A stretch of DNA of 64,000 nucleotides from Psychrobacillus sp048572895 (GTDB lineage: Bacteria; Bacillota; Bacilli; Bacillales_A; Planococcaceae), in NCBI RefSeq assembly GCF_048572895.1, contig NZ_CP183878.1, positions 2,108,001-2,172,000 on the forward strand, written 5' to 3'. The notes under the pieces are model-generated. The model was not told where the DNA came from. It saw only the letters and a list, made by a program, of their open reading frames with translations, and ran no database searches. This document shows positions 63,003-64,000 of this stretch, piece after piece. The position numbers were made by a program, and so were the translations under genes. Within the stretch, counting starts at the first letter, position 1, and every line of letters starts with the position of its first letter.

Positions 63003-64000
63003 GTGGCTTGCTATAATACATATTGTTTTGTTTGCTATAACTGCATTTTTTACTGTGAACCCATGGTACTTTTTAATGCTGTCAATAGCACAGATTTTAT
63101 TCGTTCCACTAACTTTACAGCTCATTCTTAAAGTAGAGCTTCGAATGTATTATTTTGTCCTTCCTGCTATTTTTTCTGTTATTGTACTACAAATAACAAA
63201 TGAAACCAGTTTTGACATTGTACTAGCTTTTATTTACTTAGTATTTACACTAGCTGTTGCAATCTATGGATTTAGTCGTTTTGTTCAAAGAGGATTTACT
63301 CATTTAGAGGAGTTTTCAATAGATGCCGGTCTCATGTATTTATTCATGGGAGGGATTTGGTTTTTTGCGTTTGAAGTAGGGATTGATACTGGATTCTCTC
63401 CTATGTTAACCTGGCTTACAGCAATCCATTTCCATTACTCTTCTTTTTTATTACCTATTTTTATAGGATTTGCTGGTAGACTATATAAACCTAAAAGCTA
63501 CCCATTTTTCACTTCCATAATTTTGATCTCACCATTAGTAGTTGCAGCGGGTATTACTTTCTCTCCTTGGCTTGAACTAGTATCTGTCCTATTATATATT
63601 ATTGGTATTTACGGATTTATCGTTATTGTGTTTAAAACTCCATTTAAAGGACTGCTACAAAAAAGCCTAGTTTTACTCTCTTTTAGTGCATTAGGAATTA
63701 CAATTATTTTCTCTTTACTATATGCCTTCGGAAATTCTTTTGGCGTCTTTCAGGTGAGTATTGAGTTTATGTTGAAGTTTCATGGATTTTTTAACTGTCT
63801 GGTATTTGGATTAATTGGTGTTACCGGATGGTCTATTTTGACACCTGCTCCTCTCCACGAAAAGTGGAACTTTCCGATTAGCCATATTCGCGGGAAATTT
63901 GTTGTTGGCGAACAAATACTGGAGAATTACAAAGGAACTGAAACCTACAATGGTCTTGTAGATAAAATGGAAGTATATATAAATAAGAAAAATGTGAAGC
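62992..64000 (+). CDS. YndJ-like polytopic membrane protein (3' part outside window)
   Basis: An open frame of 336 codons runs off the window. It starts MTYKWLAIIHIVLFAITAFF and shows about eight predicted membrane segments, then the soluble start HEKWNFPISHIRGKFVVGEQ. This matches the YndJ family layout, in which a membrane half precedes a C-terminal cytosolic domain, about 550 residues in all. ATG 62992 overlaps the DUF4166 gene; AAGGGGGA is 12 bases ahead. Function unknown; association with DUF4166 suggests a shared process. Confidence 0.78.
   Translation, partial: MTYKWLAIIHIVLFAITAFFTVNPWYFLMLSIAQILFVPLTLQLILKVELRMYYFVLPAIFSVIVLQITNETSFDIVLAFIYLVFTLAVAIYGFSRFVQRGFTHLEEFSIDAGLMYLFMGGIWFFAFEVGIDTGFSPMLTWLTAIHFHYSSFLLPIFIGFAGRLYKPKSYPFFTSIILISPLVVAAGITFSPWLELVSVLLYIIGIYGFIVIVFKTPFKGLLQKSLVLLSFSALGITIIFSLLYAFGNSFGVFQVSIEFMLKFHGFFNCLVFGLIGVTGWSILTPAPLHEKWNFPISHIRGKFVVGEQILENYKGTETYNGLVDKMEVYINKKNVK

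Noticed and set aside
1..64000. CRISPR arrays, tRNA or rRNA genes, prophage or complete insertion sequence
   Set aside because: No regularly spaced short repeats, no cloverleaf with CCA-type acceptor context, and no transposase or phage structural gene were found by reading both strands.

Overview
The window reads as chromosomal DNA of a low-GC, spore-forming Gram-positive bacterium of the Bacillales. A Planococcaceae-type genus such as Psychrobacillus, Lysinibacillus or Sporosarcina fits best, but that is inference. The reasons are strong AGGAGG-type ribosome binding sites with frequent TTG/GTG starts, a gerABC germination operon, CotF-type coat genes, a Spo0E-like phosphatase, MntR, BrxB, a proline T-box, and synteny with the Bacillus subtilis yqiW-yqjC-yqjD-yqjE-yqjH-yqjK-proI-yqjP-yqjQ segment (positions 19,000-30,000). 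No rRNA, tRNA, CRISPR array, intact insertion sequence or prophage was seen.

Positions 1-13,500 are a disaccharide uptake and phosphorolysis region. The edge-truncated msmX-type ATPase and its PucR-type neighbour are followed by small sporulation genes. Then comes one eight-gene leftward operon: GH65 phosphorylase, solute-binding lipoprotein, two MalF/MalG-type permeases, a DUF624 membrane protein, a LacI regulator, beta-phosphoglucomutase and a second GH65 phosphorylase. The operon has no ATPase of its own, so MsmX probably energises it. Import, phosphorolysis to glucose plus beta-glucose-1-phosphate, and conversion to glucose-6-phosphate form one pathway.

Positions 13,500-38,400 are mostly housekeeping: argG-argH, the yqj-like block (SDR, MBL-fold hydrolase, T-box-proC, rnz, dinB, CheW, peptidase), the propionyl-CoA/methylmalonyl-CoA genes (pccB, mce, mutA, mutB, meaB), brxB, a 31-residue Prli42-like miniprotein and gerABC. 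Three copies of a structured intergenic repeat (about 13.6, 17.7-18.5 and 24.7-25.4 kb) and a second palindromic repeat (22.0 kb) interrupt this block.

Positions 38,500-64,000 are accessory: ZIP and MFS transporters, an SgrR-like regulator, an S9 peptidase, a nucleotidyltransferase, an AarF/UbiB kinase-like protein, Mn homeostasis (mntR and an ABC importer) and an arsenic operon (marR-type regulator, arsB, arsC). It ends in a membrane-protein cluster (SRPBCC-DoxX, DUF4166, YndJ-like) that leaves the window. This half is rich in decay: a manganese catalase with a nonsense codon near its start, GNAT and HTH pseudogenes with several frameshifts, a duplicated TetR/membrane-protein pair in which each copy has lost a different gene, and a remnant of a zinc-ribbon gene.

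The best leads are the structured dispersed repeat with a hairpin that changes sequence but keeps pairing, the reciprocal decay of the TetR/membrane-protein duplication, the codon-5 stop in the catalase, and the ars operon under a cysteine-bearing MarR regulator with two matching operator-like 17-mers.
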